From: Alphaproteobacteria bacterium SS10
GTDB taxonomy: Bacteria; Pseudomonadota; Alphaproteobacteria; TMED2
Length of the DNA: 64,000 bases
Direction of reading: 5' to 3'
Assembly (NCBI GenBank): GCA_019192455.1
Contig: JAHCML010000009.1
Coordinates: 62,001 to 126,000 of the forward strand
Position numbers and translations under genes: made by a program. This document shows positions 18,009 to 27,148 of the stretch, piece by piece. A model generated the notes under the pieces. The model made no database searches and had not been told where the DNA came from. It saw only the letters and a list, made by a program, of their open reading frames with translations. Within the stretch, counting starts at the first letter, position 1; the number at the start of each line of letters is the position of its first letter.

Positions 18009-18224
18009 ATGTCAGCAGATCAATCAACAGACACCAATACAAGGCAGCCAGCGCCGGTCGATCCGAAGCTGCTAGAGATCCTTGTCTGCCCGGTTAGTAA
18101 GGGCCCGCTTCGCTATGATGCAAAGGCCCAGGAGCTAATCTCAGAGATGGCGCGGGTTGCCTATCCGATCCGCGACGGTATCCCGATCATGCTGGTCGAT
18201 GAAGCCCGCCCGCTAGACGACTGA
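18009..18224 (+). CDS. YcaR/UPF0434 (Trm112-like) protein
   Basis: The 71-residue protein matches the YcaR family: [14 protein letters not shown], a short linker, and [17 protein letters not shown]. In E. coli YcaR the zinc-type motif is CPVC with a further Cys in the second strand; here only C27 remains and the second position is Ser, a change common in alphaproteobacterial members. Eukaryotic and archaeal Trm112 activate methyltransferases, but a partner here is not known. It follows the LON gene by 12 bases. Confidence 0.9.
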   Translation: MSADQSTDTNTRQPAPVDPKLLEILVCPVSKGPLRYDAKAQELISEMARVAYPIRDGIPIMLVDEARPLDD

Positions 18225-18259
18225 TCCCGTAATGGTTGATCTCCCCATGGTTGATCCCC

Positions 18260-18643
18260 GTGTCTGATGCACCAGAAACCAAAACCGCTGATCGCCCTTG
18301 GGTGACTGAGATTGCCGTGGCGGCTGATCGGCGGGGCCTTACCATTACCTTTGAAAATCCCCTGCCCGATGGCCGGCAATCCGTCGATTTCACGGCCGAG
18401 TATCTGCGGGTGGAAAGCCCATCAGCGGAAGTCCAAGGCCATGGGCCAGGACAAAAGCGACTTGTCAGGGGTAAGGAAGAGGTGGCGATCGCCAGCCTTG
18501 ATCCGATTGGCCATTACGCGGTGCGGATCGGCTTTTCCGATGGCCATTCAAGCGGTCTCTATACCTGGGAGACCTTCCAGACATTGGCGCTAGAGCACCA
18601 GGAACGCTGGGCGGCCTATCAGGCGGCCACCCAGAGCTCGTAA
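18260..18643 (+). CDS. DUF971 (gamma-butyrobetaine hydroxylase N-terminal-like) protein
   Basis: From the GTG at 18260 the product has 127 residues and is a single DUF971 domain: an opening strand LTITFENPLPDG, AEYLRVESPSAEVQGHGPGQ in the middle and the closing GHYAVRIGFSDGHSSGLYTW. Stand-alone DUF971 proteins are linked in other organisms to iron-sulfur cluster handling, which is weak evidence for function here. An in-frame TTG at 18236 is a less likely start. It is the last gene of the plus-strand series beginning with ProX. Confidence 0.85.
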   Translation: MSDAPETKTADRPWVTEIAVAADRRGLTITFENPLPDGRQSVDFTAEYLRVESPSAEVQGHGPGQKRLVRGKEEVAIASLDPIGHYAVRIGFSDGHSSGLYTWETFQTLALEHQERWAAYQAATQSS

Positions 18644-18650
18644 CTGGTCA

Positions 18651-18881
18651 TTAAGCCTTCCAGAACGGCTTGCTCGCCTCACGATGGGCGTCCGCTCGGG
18701 TAACCCCAATATCCTGCAGCATATGATCAGGCAGGGCCATCAGGTCGCGGCGTTGCTTAGCACGGGTTTGCCAAACAGCAATTAGGGCAAAGACCGGCTC
18801 GAGCCGGGTGGCCAGGTCCAACGGGTGGGTTGGGCTGGAAGCAAGCTCGTGGGAAACAGCGGTACGATTTAGAGCACTCAT
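18651..18881 (-). CDS. DUF1127 protein
   Basis: The 76-residue protein ends with the DUF1127 (YjiS-like) motif: a Trp, basic residues and LPDHMLQDIGVTRADAHREA, then KPFWKA. Small DUF1127 proteins bind RNA or affect phosphate and carbon metabolism in Agrobacterium and relatives. The ATG at 18881 is preferred over GTG and TTG codons just upstream because AGGAG lies seven bases before it. It is divergent from the LysR-type gene and converges on the DUF971 gene. Confidence 0.88.
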   Translation of the reverse strand: MSALNRTAVSHELASSPTHPLDLATRLEPVFALIAVWQTRAKQRRDLMALPDHMLQDIGVTRADAHREASKPFWKA

Positions 18882-19044
18882 CACCAATCTCCTCTCATCA
18901 GCTAACCGAAGCGGCGGTGATTGCCGCGTCGTTCTTGATGAACAGAGTTGGGGTAAATAAACTAAGTGACAAACGCGAAATTCTTGCCCCGTGAATCAGA
19001 TAATCTTCGCCTTACACGAGAAACTGGGGATTTTGGAGTGATCA

Positions 19045-19992
19045 ATGGCCCGTGCCCTGCCGCCGCTAAACAGCCTTCGCGCCTTTGAATGCGCTGCCCG
19101 GCTTGGCGGTTTTGTCGCCGCGGCGGGGGAGTTGAATGTGACCCCAGCCGCGATCAGCCAGCAGGTGAAACAGCTGGAAGCGCATTTGGACACCCAGCTA
19201 TTTGATCGGCGCCCCCGTGGATTAATGCTGACGACGGCCGGCCAACAGCTGCTGCCTGAGCTGACCAAGGGCCTCGCCCACATGTCTCGCGCAGTCGGGT
19301 CGCTGGCGGCCGAACCTCTGGCTGGACAGCTGCGCATTGGGGCCGAGCCAACGCCCGCCATCGCTTGGCTGGTGCCGCGTTTGGGTGGCTTCCTCTCTGA
19401 CCATCCGGAGATTGAGCTGACCATCGACACGGCGTATCCCACACCAAACCCAAGCAGTGGCGAGGTTGATATCTCGCTGCGCTATGGTCGCGGGAACTAT
19501 CCAGGGCTGGTCGCCACCCTGTTGATGACGGAGGAGGTGTTCCCCGTCTGCGCGCCCAGTGTTCTGAACCAAACACCGCTGCGCAAGGCGGCGGATCTGG
19601 CCGACCATGTGCTGATCCATGATGTTGACACCCAGGATGATGAGCCGGCGCTGAAATGGGGCCGGTGGCTGCGCGATCTGGGGGTGCCAAATGTGGATGC
19701 GACCCGTGGCTTGAGCTTTACCAACTCCGCCATTGTCTATCAGGCGGCGCTGGCTGGTTATGGTGTGGCGCTGGGCCGTACTGCGCTTGTCTCTCGCCAC
19801 CTTGAGAAGGGGCGGTTGGTTCGCCCGTTAACTGATAGTCGACCGGCGGATTTCGCCTATTACGTGGTGACCACCGCTGCTAATGCCGCCCGTCCCCGCA
19901 TTCGCACCTTCATTGAATGGCTGCAGGCCGAGGTTGCCCGCGATGACGCCCAGGGCCTTGGTGTTCCGGGGGCTAGCGTACCTAGCGCCTAA
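19045..19992 (+). CDS. LysR-family transcriptional regulator, GcvA-like
   Basis: The 315-residue product begins with the winged helix-turn-helix of GcvA-type LysR proteins (LPPLNSLRAFECAARLGGF, then LNVTPAAISQQVKQLE). A periplasmic-binding-protein-like effector domain covers about residues 90-300. The target is unknown; GcvA controls glycine cleavage in E. coli, but no gcv genes are present here. It is divergent from the DUF1127 gene, and its stop overlaps the stop of thpR on the other strand (CTAA). Confidence 0.92.
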   Translation: MARALPPLNSLRAFECAARLGGFVAAAGELNVTPAAISQQVKQLEAHLDTQLFDRRPRGLMLTTAGQQLLPELTKGLAHMSRAVGSLAAEPLAGQLRIGAEPTPAIAWLVPRLGGFLSDHPEIELTIDTAYPTPNPSSGEVDISLRYGRGNYPGLVATLLMTEEVFPVCAPSVLNQTPLRKAADLADHVLIHDVDTQDDEPALKWGRWLRDLGVPNVDATRGLSFTNSAIVYQAALAGYGVALGRTALVSRHLEKGRLVRPLTDSRPADFAYYVVTTAANAARPRIRTFIEWLQAEVARDDAQGLGVPGASVPSA

Positions 19993-20540
19993 GCCCCGGT
20001 AAGACTGTAATCGGCCATGGGCAGATAGCGTGGCTGGCCCTTGCCCAGTTGGCTCTCAAACAGGGTGAAATGATCAGCCCTCCAGCTTTGCCGTGGCGGG
20101 ATCAGGGCGTTTTGGGTGTGATGCTCCACCGCGGCACTTGATGGGCCATCGCGGCGGGGGAAGCGCGCCAGGGTGACATGGGGCAGAAACTTACGATGCT
20201 CTGGCTCCAGCCTGGCCATTTGCAGGCACCGCTCAATCTTCGCCTGGAGATGCTCGAGTGCGTGGTCATGATCAACCCCAAGCCAAATATTCCTGGCGGT
20301 TCTTCCGCTACCGAAATGACCTAGAACTGTGGTGCTGATCTCTACCGGGTCACCGGTGATCTGGCCAAGGGCGGCATCAATATCGCTGGCCGCCGCCTCA
20401 TCCACGTCACCGATAAAGCGTAGGGTCAGATGCAGGTTTTCAGGTGAGACCCAGCGCGCACCCTCCAAGCCGCCCATACAGGCCGTGATCGCATGGGCGG
20501 CGGTTTCAGGAACCGGAAGCCCAACAAACAGGCGCAGCAT
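19989..20540 (-). CDS. thpR: RNA 2',3'-cyclic phosphodiesterase
   Basis: ThpR (formerly LigT, 2'-5' RNA ligase) hydrolyses 2',3'-cyclic phosphate ends of RNA. The two catalytic HxT motifs are visible as HLTLRFIGDV and HVTLARFPR. The 183-residue length is typical. It lies seven bases after the aldo-keto reductase gene on the same strand and may be cotranscribed with it. Confidence 0.93.
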   Translation of the reverse strand: MLRLFVGLPVPETAAHAITACMGGLEGARWVSPENLHLTLRFIGDVDEAAASDIDAALGQITGDPVEISTTVLGHFGSGRTARNIWLGVDHDHALEHLQAKIERCLQMARLEPEHRKFLPHVTLARFPRRDGPSSAAVEHHTQNALIPPRQSWRADHFTLFESQLGKGQPRYLPMADYSLTGA

Positions 20541-20546
20541 GGCGGG

Positions 20547-21599
20547 TTATGGGCCCGGGTTGGGGTGCCGTTGGTGGATTGCCTCAATCCCCGCCATGAC
20601 GGGCTCGCTCAACGTCACATCCTTGGCTGCGATATTGATGCGCAGCTGCTCCATCGAGGTGGCACCGATGATGGTTGAGGTAACAAAGGGCTGCGCATCA
20701 CAGAAAGCGATCGCCATTTGGTTCGGGTCGAGCCCATGCATCTCTGCTAGACCGACATAATCCTCGGTGGCTGCCTCGGCCTGTGGGTTGCCGTAACGGG
20801 ATTTCCGGGAATCCATACTGCGCCGCGCGCCAGGTGGGCGGGCGCCGCCGATATATTTGCCAGAGAGTTGACCACCGGCCAGCGGGGAATAGGGCAAGCA
20901 ACCGCAATCTTCGCGGATTGAGATCTCTGCTAGCCCAACCTCGTAACTGCGGTTCAGCAGGTTGTATGGGTTCTGCACCGACACAACCCGTGGCAGGCCA
21001 AGCGTCTCAGCGTAATGCAGGAACTTCATCAACCCATATGGGGTGTCATTGGATAGGCCAATTGTGCATATCTTCCCGGCCTTCACCAACTCGCCAAGCA
21101 CCTCGAGGGTTTCCAGGATTGGCACGGCATTGGCCGCTTCCTCAGCTTCCGGATCGTGGTTGAAGCCAAGCTGGCCAAAGCGATTGGCCGGGCGGTCGGG
21201 CCAGTGCAGCTGATACAGGTCGACGTAATCGGTCTGCAGCCGCTTTAGGCTGTTCTCTAGCGCCTCAACGATATTGGCCTTGTCTGAGCGGGTCTTGCCA
21301 TCCCGGATCCAGTCAAAATGGGGTGCACGGCCCACCACTTTGGTGGCCAGCACGATTTTGTCCCGGTTCTTGCGCGCCGTGAACCAGTTGCCGATGAACT
21401 CCTCAGTCTTGCCATAGGTCTCAGCAGAGGGTGGGACGGAGTACATCTCAGCGGTATCGAAGAAGTTTACGCCCTGATCGACGGCGTAATCCATTTGCTC
21501 ATGGCCTTCAGCCTCGGTGTTTTGAACACCCCAGGTCATGGTGCCAAGGCAGATGCGGGAGACCTGAATATCGGTCCGCCCAAGCGGTGAATAGCGCAT
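20547..21599 (-). CDS. tas: Tas-type NADP(H)-dependent aldo-keto reductase
   Basis: The 350-residue product is closely like E. coli Tas: LGTMTWGVQNTEAEGHEQMD, then FDTAEMYSVPP with the catalytic Tyr, IVLATKVVG with the catalytic Lys and LYQLHWPDRP with the catalytic His. Tas is a cytosolic aldo-keto reductase that can suppress tyrosine auxotrophy in E. coli when overproduced; its physiological substrate is unknown. It follows the FIST gene by 35 bases on the same strand and precedes thpR by 6 bases. Confidence 0.93.
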   Translation of the reverse strand: MRYSPLGRTDIQVSRICLGTMTWGVQNTEAEGHEQMDYAVDQGVNFFDTAEMYSVPPSAETYGKTEEFIGNWFTARKNRDKIVLATKVVGRAPHFDWIRDGKTRSDKANIVEALENSLKRLQTDYVDLYQLHWPDRPANRFGQLGFNHDPEAEEAANAVPILETLEVLGELVKAGKICTIGLSNDTPYGLMKFLHYAETLGLPRVVSVQNPYNLLNRSYEVGLAEISIREDCGCLPYSPLAGGQLSGKYIGGARPPGARRSMDSRKSRYGNPQAEAATEDYVGLAEMHGLDPNQMAIAFCDAQPFVTSTIIGATSMEQLRINIAAKDVTLSEPVMAGIEAIHQRHPNPGP

Positions 21600-21634
21600 T
21601 TTATATGGTTCGTTTCGGGTGCGAAAAGAAAGGC

Positions 21635-22774
21635 TTACCCAAATAACATGAGTATGCCGGTATGGGTATACAACCGGTCATGGCTGATTTCCCCATTGGC
21701 GAAGATACCGGCCATGGGGATCTCGCCAAAGATATCGGTGATGGCGCGCACCTCGGCACTGTCGGGGCCGAACATATTCTCGCCCCGCGCCATGCAGGAG
21801 AAATAGAGGGCACCGCGTGGTTCGGGCATCCGCTCTTTCAGCCGGCGCAGCATCTGCTCCATATCCGCCATGGCGGCATAGGTGTTGCGCTGAACGAATT
21901 GCAGCAGCTGACCTTCCTCAACCTCTTCCGAGATCGCGATCCAGCCGCGCTCATTATCCACGCCGAGGATGTTGCGAACCAGGTAATCACCGGTGTCTGA
22001 ACCGCTAACCGGTAGGGCGGCAAAGACATGGGCTTCGGTCTGCTCTTCCGACCCCGACAGGGTTTCGGCGATGTCTTCCTTGAAGACCTCAAGCGCTGGG
22101 CGCCCCTCAACCGTCATGATCACGTTGTCTTCGCACTCGGTGATAGGGCGGGCCGGGCTAACCGGCGTACAGCCCTGGGTCAGGCCGGTGGCAATGCTCA
22201 CATTCTCATCAAAAAACACGCCGCTGACGCCCTGCTCAATGATTTTCCCGGCCACCTGTTTCAAGGCGACGCGGGACGAGCTTAGGCCGCCAACCAGGAA
22301 CGCTTCCGTATCGGCGGCGGTGTCCATGATGAGGCGCGGCAAATCTTCATCGCGCGGGTCGCCATGGATGACGGCTGCAACCGCGTGGCGCCCGGTCAAC
22401 CAATCGGCCACCGGCATCGTATCGCTGGAAATCTCGCCAAACCCATCGCTATCGCGTCGGAACAGCTGGAAGCTGCCAACCGGCAAATGCCCAACCATGA
22501 GGGTCAGCGCTGGCTCGGCCAGGATTTCCTCAGACCCGGCAACGATGCCGATACCGACGGAACCAACCCAATCCTCAATCCCGGTAATGCCGCGCAGTAG
22601 GGTTAAGATGCTGCCCAAATCATCGACCAGCGCATCGGTGACATAGATGAACCCGATATTGGCACCGCCAATGGCGCCAAGGTCATCCAGGCAACGTTTG
22701 GCCACCTCTTTCCAATCCTGGCCGCGGGCAACGGCAAGGCGAAACGGGCCAGTGGTGATGTCAGGGGTGGTCAT
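21635..22774 (-). CDS. FIST N- and C-domain sensory protein
   Basis: The 379-residue protein has the FIST arrangement: an N-terminal domain (about residues 20-220, including GGLSSSR near 165) and a FIST_C domain (about 225-365, with ALYFSCMARG and GPDSAEVRAI near the end). FIST is a proposed small-molecule sensing module, possibly for amino acids, often joined to signalling domains. Here it stands alone with no output domain, so it must act through a partner or have enzymatic activity not yet known. Confidence 0.9.
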   Translation of the reverse strand: MTTPDITTGPFRLAVARGQDWKEVAKRCLDDLGAIGGANIGFIYVTDALVDDLGSILTLLRGITGIEDWVGSVGIGIVAGSEEILAEPALTLMVGHLPVGSFQLFRRDSDGFGEISSDTMPVADWLTGRHAVAAVIHGDPRDEDLPRLIMDTAADTEAFLVGGLSSSRVALKQVAGKIIEQGVSGVFFDENVSIATGLTQGCTPVSPARPITECEDNVIMTVEGRPALEVFKEDIAETLSGSEEQTEAHVFAALPVSGSDTGDYLVRNILGVDNERGWIAISEEVEEGQLLQFVQRNTYAAMADMEQMLRRLKERMPEPRGALYFSCMARGENMFGPDSAEVRAITDIFGEIPMAGIFANGEISHDRLYTHTGILMLFG

Positions 22775-22837
22775 AAAGCGGTTGGTTCAGCGTAACTTGT
22801 AACCCGGTGTAGACGGTTTTCTTACCCGGCTGCAAGC

Positions 22838-23572
22838 TCAACTCTCCCGACCATCAAGGCCATCGAGCAGCGTCTGAATGACCGGCAGCATGCGGGTCAC
22901 CATCTCTTTCGCCCCCGCTTGGTTGGGGTGGATGCCGTCATTCTGGTTCAGGCTTCGGTCCCCGGCCACGCCGTCCAGCAGGAACGGGTAGTACTCTGCC
23001 TCATATTCCAGGGCCAATTCGGGATAGATCGGGTCAAACGCCGCCTGATACTCCGGGCCCAGGCTGGTTGGTGCCCGCATACCGGCCAGCAGCACCGGTA
23101 TGCCCTCGGCATCGAACCGCTCCATCATCGCGGTTAGGTTCTGACGGGTGGAGGCGGGGTCGATGGCGCGCAGGATGTCATTGCCGCCAAGTGCCAGCAC
23201 CACGGCATCCGGCCGGTCACCCAGCGCCCAATCCAGGCGGGACACCCCGCCGGCCGTGGTATCGCCGGACACCGAGGCGTTGATGATCTCAACCTCATAA
23301 CCATTCTCGGCCAAGGCTCCCTCAAGCTGGGCCTCAAAGGCCTGCTCTTCGGCCAGGCCATAACCGGCCAGCAAACTGTCGCCATAGAGCATGAGGCGGA
23401 CCGGTTCGGCAGCCTGCGCCAGCGCGGGAGGTGTGAAGGCCAGCAAGATTGCAAAAAACAGTGAGTGAAACTCGCACCTTGAGGGTCCAAAGCGATGGAA
23501 AAGCTGTGCTGCAATGCCATATCGGTTATCGGCTTGAGACTTAAGGCAAGGGCGGCGAAGCGCATTGAACAT
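22838..23572 (-). CDS. tesA: GDSL-family arylesterase / acyl-CoA thioesterase (TesA-like)
   Basis: The mature enzyme shows all SGNH blocks: YGDSLLAGYGL (nucleophile Ser), SVSGDTTAGG, LALGGNDILR and DGIHPNQAG. TesA-type enzymes are periplasmic hydrolases of acyl esters. The in-frame ATG at 23572 gives 244 residues but puts a 33-residue basic tail before the hydrophobic segment FFAILLAFTPPALAQA. Removing one base from the A6 run at 23453-23458 would instead join a GTG at 23477 to a compact signal peptide, so the true start or frame is uncertain. The gene is divergent from an ABC ATPase whose ATG overlaps the 23572 ATG. The tesA-ybbA-ybbP grouping is conserved in proteobacteria. Confidence 0.85.
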   Translation of the reverse strand: MFNALRRPCLKSQADNRYGIAAQLFHRFGPSRCEFHSLFFAILLAFTPPALAQAAEPVRLMLYGDSLLAGYGLAEEQAFEAQLEGALAENGYEVEIINASVSGDTTAGGVSRLDWALGDRPDAVVLALGGNDILRAIDPASTRQNLTAMMERFDAEGIPVLLAGMRAPTSLGPEYQAAFDPIYPELALEYEAEYYPFLLDGVAGDRSLNQNDGIHPNQAGAKEMVTRMLPVIQTLLDGLDGRES

Positions 23573-24296
23573 GCTAGATAATCCTTCATCAGCGGGCCTC
23601 GACGACGCGGCACCCGCAGCCTCGACAGAACCCGTGATCAAACTCGACGGTGTGCATGTGACACTGGGGAGTGAGGCCGGTCCGGTCAATATCCTGAAAG
23701 GGATTGATCTCTCGATCCCCGCGGGTCGCACTGTCTCAATCGTGGGCCCATCTGGCTCTGGTAAGTCCACGATGATGATGGTGATCGGCGGGCTGGAACG
23801 CCCGACCGAGGGCACCGTCACGGTGGCCGGGCAGGATCTCGCCAAGTTGGATGAGGATGGCCTCGCCCAGTTCCGCCGCGACCATATCGGCATCGTGTTC
23901 CAGGCCTTCCACCTGGTACCAACCATGACCGCGCTGGAAAATGTCGCCATCCCGCTTGAGTTTGCGGGCCGTACTGATGCGTTTGAGGTGGCAGAGCGGG
24001 AGCTTGAGCTGGTTGGCCTCGGCCATCGTTTAACCCATTACCCGGGTCAGCTATCGGGCGGTGAGCAGCAGCGTGTTGCCCTGGCCCGGGCGTTCGCCGT
24101 GCAGCCGAAACTGCTGCTGGCCGATGAACCGACAGGCAACCTCGATGGCGCCACTGGCGACCGGGTGATTGAGTTGATGTTCGACCTTGCCGCCAAGCGC
24201 GGGACGACGGTCCTGCTGATCACCCACGATCCGGCGCTGGCGGCCAAATGCGATAGCCAGATCCGACTATCCGATGGCTTGATCGAGGCTGATTGA
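23571..24296 (+). CDS. ABC transporter ATP-binding protein (YbbA/LolD-like)
   Basis: The 241-residue ATPase contains Walker A GPSGSGKST, the Q-loop region FQAFHLVPTMTALENV, signature LSGGEQQR and Walker B LLLADEPT. Resemblance is to the MacB/LolD/YbbA group that partners FtsX-like permeases. The ATG at 23571 follows an in-frame TTG at 23565. Its stop and the permease start share one base (TGATG), so the two subunits are translationally coupled. Divergence from the esterase gene matches the ybbAP-tesA arrangement of E. coli. Confidence 0.94.
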   Translation: MLDNPSSAGLDDAAPAASTEPVIKLDGVHVTLGSEAGPVNILKGIDLSIPAGRTVSIVGPSGSGKSTMMMVIGGLERPTEGTVTVAGQDLAKLDEDGLAQFRRDHIGIVFQAFHLVPTMTALENVAIPLEFAGRTDAFEVAERELELVGLGHRLTHYPGQLSGGEQQRVALARAFAVQPKLLLADEPTGNLDGATGDRVIELMFDLAAKRGTTVLLITHDPALAAKCDSQIRLSDGLIEAD

Positions 24297-26887
24297 TGAC
24301 TGAGGGCGTGATTGATCAAACTGGCAATCCGGCCGCTGGCTGGTCCATGGCCTGGCGCATCGCCCGGCGGGAGCTGCGCGGCGGTATTGCCGGTTTTCGG
24401 ATCTTTATCCTGTGCCTGATGATCGGGGTTGCGGCTATTGCCGCTGTCCGCTCCGTCTCCAGCGCGGTGCTCAACAGTTTGAGCGATGATGGTCGCGCCA
24501 TTCTGGGCGGCGATATGGTCATGCGCTCGATCTATATCCCCGCCGAGCCAGAGCAGCAGTCGTTCCTGGACGTGATCGGCACTGTCTCAAACGGTGTTGA
24601 GATGCGCGCCATGGCGAGGGTGCCGGGTGCCACCGGCCTCGGCGCCGGTGCGGCCACGCTGGTTGAGCTTAAGGCCGTCGATGATCTTTACCCACTCTAT
24701 GGCGAGGTTGAGCTGCAAGGCGGTGGTGACTTCCGTGAGGCCGTGGCCCAACAGGCCGATGGCAGCTGGGGCGCTGTGGTTGAGGAGGGGGCGCTAATCC
24801 GTCTGAACCTCGAAATCGGCGACCGGGTTGTGCTGGGCCAGGCGGATATGACCATCACCGATGTCATTGCCCGTGAGCCTGACCGTGCCTCTGGCGGCAC
24901 CTTTACCCTCGGCCCCCGGATGATGGTCGATCTTGCCGCCATGGATGACACCGGGCTGATGCAGGAGGGGAGCCTGATCTACTTCCTCTACCGCCTGGAT
25001 CTGAATGATGGGGTTAGCGTTGATGAGGCGCGCCGGGCCATCGCCGACAATGTACCCGCCGCCGGTTGGCGGGTTCGCGACTTCCGCAATGCCTCACCCG
25101 CACTCCGCAACTTCATTGAGCGGCTGACCATGTTCCTGACCCTGACCGGGCTGACGGCCTTGCTGGTCGGTGGTGTAGGGGTTGGCAATGCAGTGAAGGG
25201 TTACCTCGATGGGAAGTCCCGTACCATCGCCATGCTGAAATGCGTCGGTGCGCCGGGCTCCCTGATTTTCCGCGCCTATCTGTTACAGGTGATGGCGCTG
25301 GCCAGTATTGGTATTGGCCTTGGCCTGGTGGTGGGGGCCATTGCGCCCATCCTTGTGGGCCAGGCGCTTGAGGGCATTTTGCCGATCCGTATCTCGATCG
25401 GGTTTGATGGTATTGGCCTGATCTTGGCCGGCCTGTTCGGCTATCTCGTTGCCCTGACCTTCACCGTTTGGCCGCTTGGCTATGCCCGGGATGTGCCGGC
25501 GGTGGCGATTTTCCGCGAGATGTTTGCCGATAACCGGAAAGAGCCGCACCGCCGTTATGTCCTGATGACCGGCGCCTTGGCCCTGACCCTCGGGGCCATC
25601 GCGGTGCTGACGGCGGAGCATCAGGTCTTTGCCTTCGCATTCGTTTCGGGGGCGGTACTAATATTGATTGCCTTCAATGCGGCCGGTGGTTTGATCACCA
25701 ACGGGGCAAAGGCGCTGGGCCGCCCGCGCTCACCAACGCTTCGTCTGGCGCTTACCAATCTGCATCGCCCCGGCAGCCCGGCACCCACCGTGGTGTTGTC
25801 TCTGGGCCTCGGCCTGACGGTCTTGGTTACAATCGCCCTGATTGAGGGGAACTTCGCCCGCGCGGTGAATGATGAGATCCCGAAGGATGCGCCGACCTTC
25901 TTCTTTGTCGATATCCAGCCGGATCAGCTTGAGCCGTTCCGCAACCAGGTGGAATCTGAGCCTGGGGTGACCGATTTCCGGGCCACGCCGATGATGCGCG
26001 GCCGTATAGTGGAGGTGAATGGCACCCCGGCGCGTGAAGCGGTGGTGAATGAGGATGAGGCCTGGGTCCTAAATGGTGATCGCGGCGTCACCTACTCTGC
26101 TGAGCCAGCCAATCAGGGTGAGACCTGGGCCGGTGAATGGTGGGACCCGTCTTATGTTTCAGGCCGCGATGGTCCGCCGCTCGTCTCGGTTGAGGAGAGC
26201 ATCGCCGAGGCATTCGGCATCGGCCCGGGGGATGAGATTACGGTCAATATCCTCGGCCGCGATCTCACCGCGACCATCGCCCATGTGCGGGAGGTGAATT
26301 GGGGCACGGTGCAGATCAACTTCACCCTGATCTATGCGCCTGGCCTGCTCGACAACGCACCGCAGACCTTCCTCGCCACCCTCAAGGCACCACCGGAGAG
26401 TGAGGCCGCAATCCAGCGCGGCGTGCCGGCCAATTTCCCCAATATCTCTATGGTTCGGGTCCGCGATGCCATCGATACGGTGAACACCGTGTTGGGTAAT
26501 ATCGCGACCGCCGTCCGGGTTACCGCCGCGGTGACCCTGGTTGCCGGAACGCTGGTCCTGGCTGGTGCTATCGCCGCCGGTCACCGCCGCCGGATCTATG
26601 ATGCCGTCGTTCTGAAGGTTTTGGGCGCCACCAGATGGACGGTCCTGCGGGCCTTCCTCACCGAATATGGCGTGTTGGGGATCAGCACGGCGTTAATCGC
26701 CGGGGTTGCGGGCACCATCACTGCCTATCTGGTTCTAACTGGGACCATGGGCATGGCCTGGACCTTCCTGCCCATGGCGGTGATCAACACCATCCTGATC
26801 GCCAGCGTCATCACCATCGGCCTAGGCTTCCTCGGCACCTGGCACGCGCTAGGCCAGAAGCCAGCACCATTATTGCGGAATGACTAG
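24296..26887 (+). CDS. ABC transporter permease with two FtsX domains (YbbP-like)
   Basis: The 863-residue protein has an N-terminal membrane helix (FRIFILCLMIGVAAIAAV), a large periplasmic domain, a first FtsX-type helix group (about 275-410), a second periplasmic domain (about 520-740) and a final FtsX helix group ending near the C-terminus. This is the YbbP layout. Together with the preceding ATPase it forms a transporter or mechanotransmission system whose substrate is unknown. Linkage to a lipid-type esterase suggests work at the envelope, which is inference. Confidence 0.93.
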   Translation: MTEGVIDQTGNPAAGWSMAWRIARRELRGGIAGFRIFILCLMIGVAAIAAVRSVSSAVLNSLSDDGRAILGGDMVMRSIYIPAEPEQQSFLDVIGTVSNGVEMRAMARVPGATGLGAGAATLVELKAVDDLYPLYGEVELQGGGDFREAVAQQADGSWGAVVEEGALIRLNLEIGDRVVLGQADMTITDVIAREPDRASGGTFTLGPRMMVDLAAMDDTGLMQEGSLIYFLYRLDLNDGVSVDEARRAIADNVPAAGWRVRDFRNASPALRNFIERLTMFLTLTGLTALLVGGVGVGNAVKGYLDGKSRTIAMLKCVGAPGSLIFRAYLLQVMALASIGIGLGLVVGAIAPILVGQALEGILPIRISIGFDGIGLILAGLFGYLVALTFTVWPLGYARDVPAVAIFREMFADNRKEPHRRYVLMTGALALTLGAIAVLTAEHQVFAFAFVSGAVLILIAFNAAGGLITNGAKALGRPRSPTLRLALTNLHRPGSPAPTVVLSLGLGLTVLVTIALIEGNFARAVNDEIPKDAPTFFFVDIQPDQLEPFRNQVESEPGVTDFRATPMMRGRIVEVNGTPAREAVVNEDEAWVLNGDRGVTYSAEPANQGETWAGEWWDPSYVSGRDGPPLVSVEESIAEAFGIGPGDEITVNILGRDLTATIAHVREVNWGTVQINFTLIYAPGLLDNAPQTFLATLKAPPESEAAIQRGVPANFPNISMVRVRDAIDTVNTVLGNIATAVRVTAAVTLVAGTLVLAGAIAAGHRRRIYDAVVLKVLGATRWTVLRAFLTEYGVLGISTALIAGVAGTITAYLVLTGTMGMAWTFLPMAVINTILIASVITIGLGFLGTWHALGQKPAPLLRND

Positions 26888-26973
26888 TGGTTGGGCGCTT
26901 GCCAGCTCGATTGCCGCTATTTTAGCAAAAGCTCATGATTTCCCAGTGGTTTGGGCTTTGGTCACCACTGTCG

Positions 26974-26999
26974 AAATCGGTGCAGATCGCACCGATTTT
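26974..26999 (+). terminator. hairpin after the ABC permease gene
   Basis: AAATCGGTGC (26974-26983) pairs perfectly with GCACCGATTT (26989-26998) across a five-base loop. The T run is short (26996-26999) and mostly within the stem, so termination efficiency is uncertain. A weaker hairpin CAGTGGT/ACCACTG precedes it at 26944-26970. Confidence 0.5.
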
Positions 27000-27148
27000 G
27001 GTTGAAACGGCTTGTCTGTTTCACCATCTTGCTCGGTATCGATGGGTGCGTGTTAGAGACATGTCTTAATCAGAGGCATGAAGGACGACACCATCGCGCC
27101 TGCCCGCGCTCGCGGTCGGGAAGCATAAGTTTCAATGGAGGTATCTCG

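Noticed and set aside
23573-23950. Upstream extension of the esterase frame to 370 residues
   Set aside because: This part is antisense to the ABC ATPase Walker A region and has no similarity to esterases.
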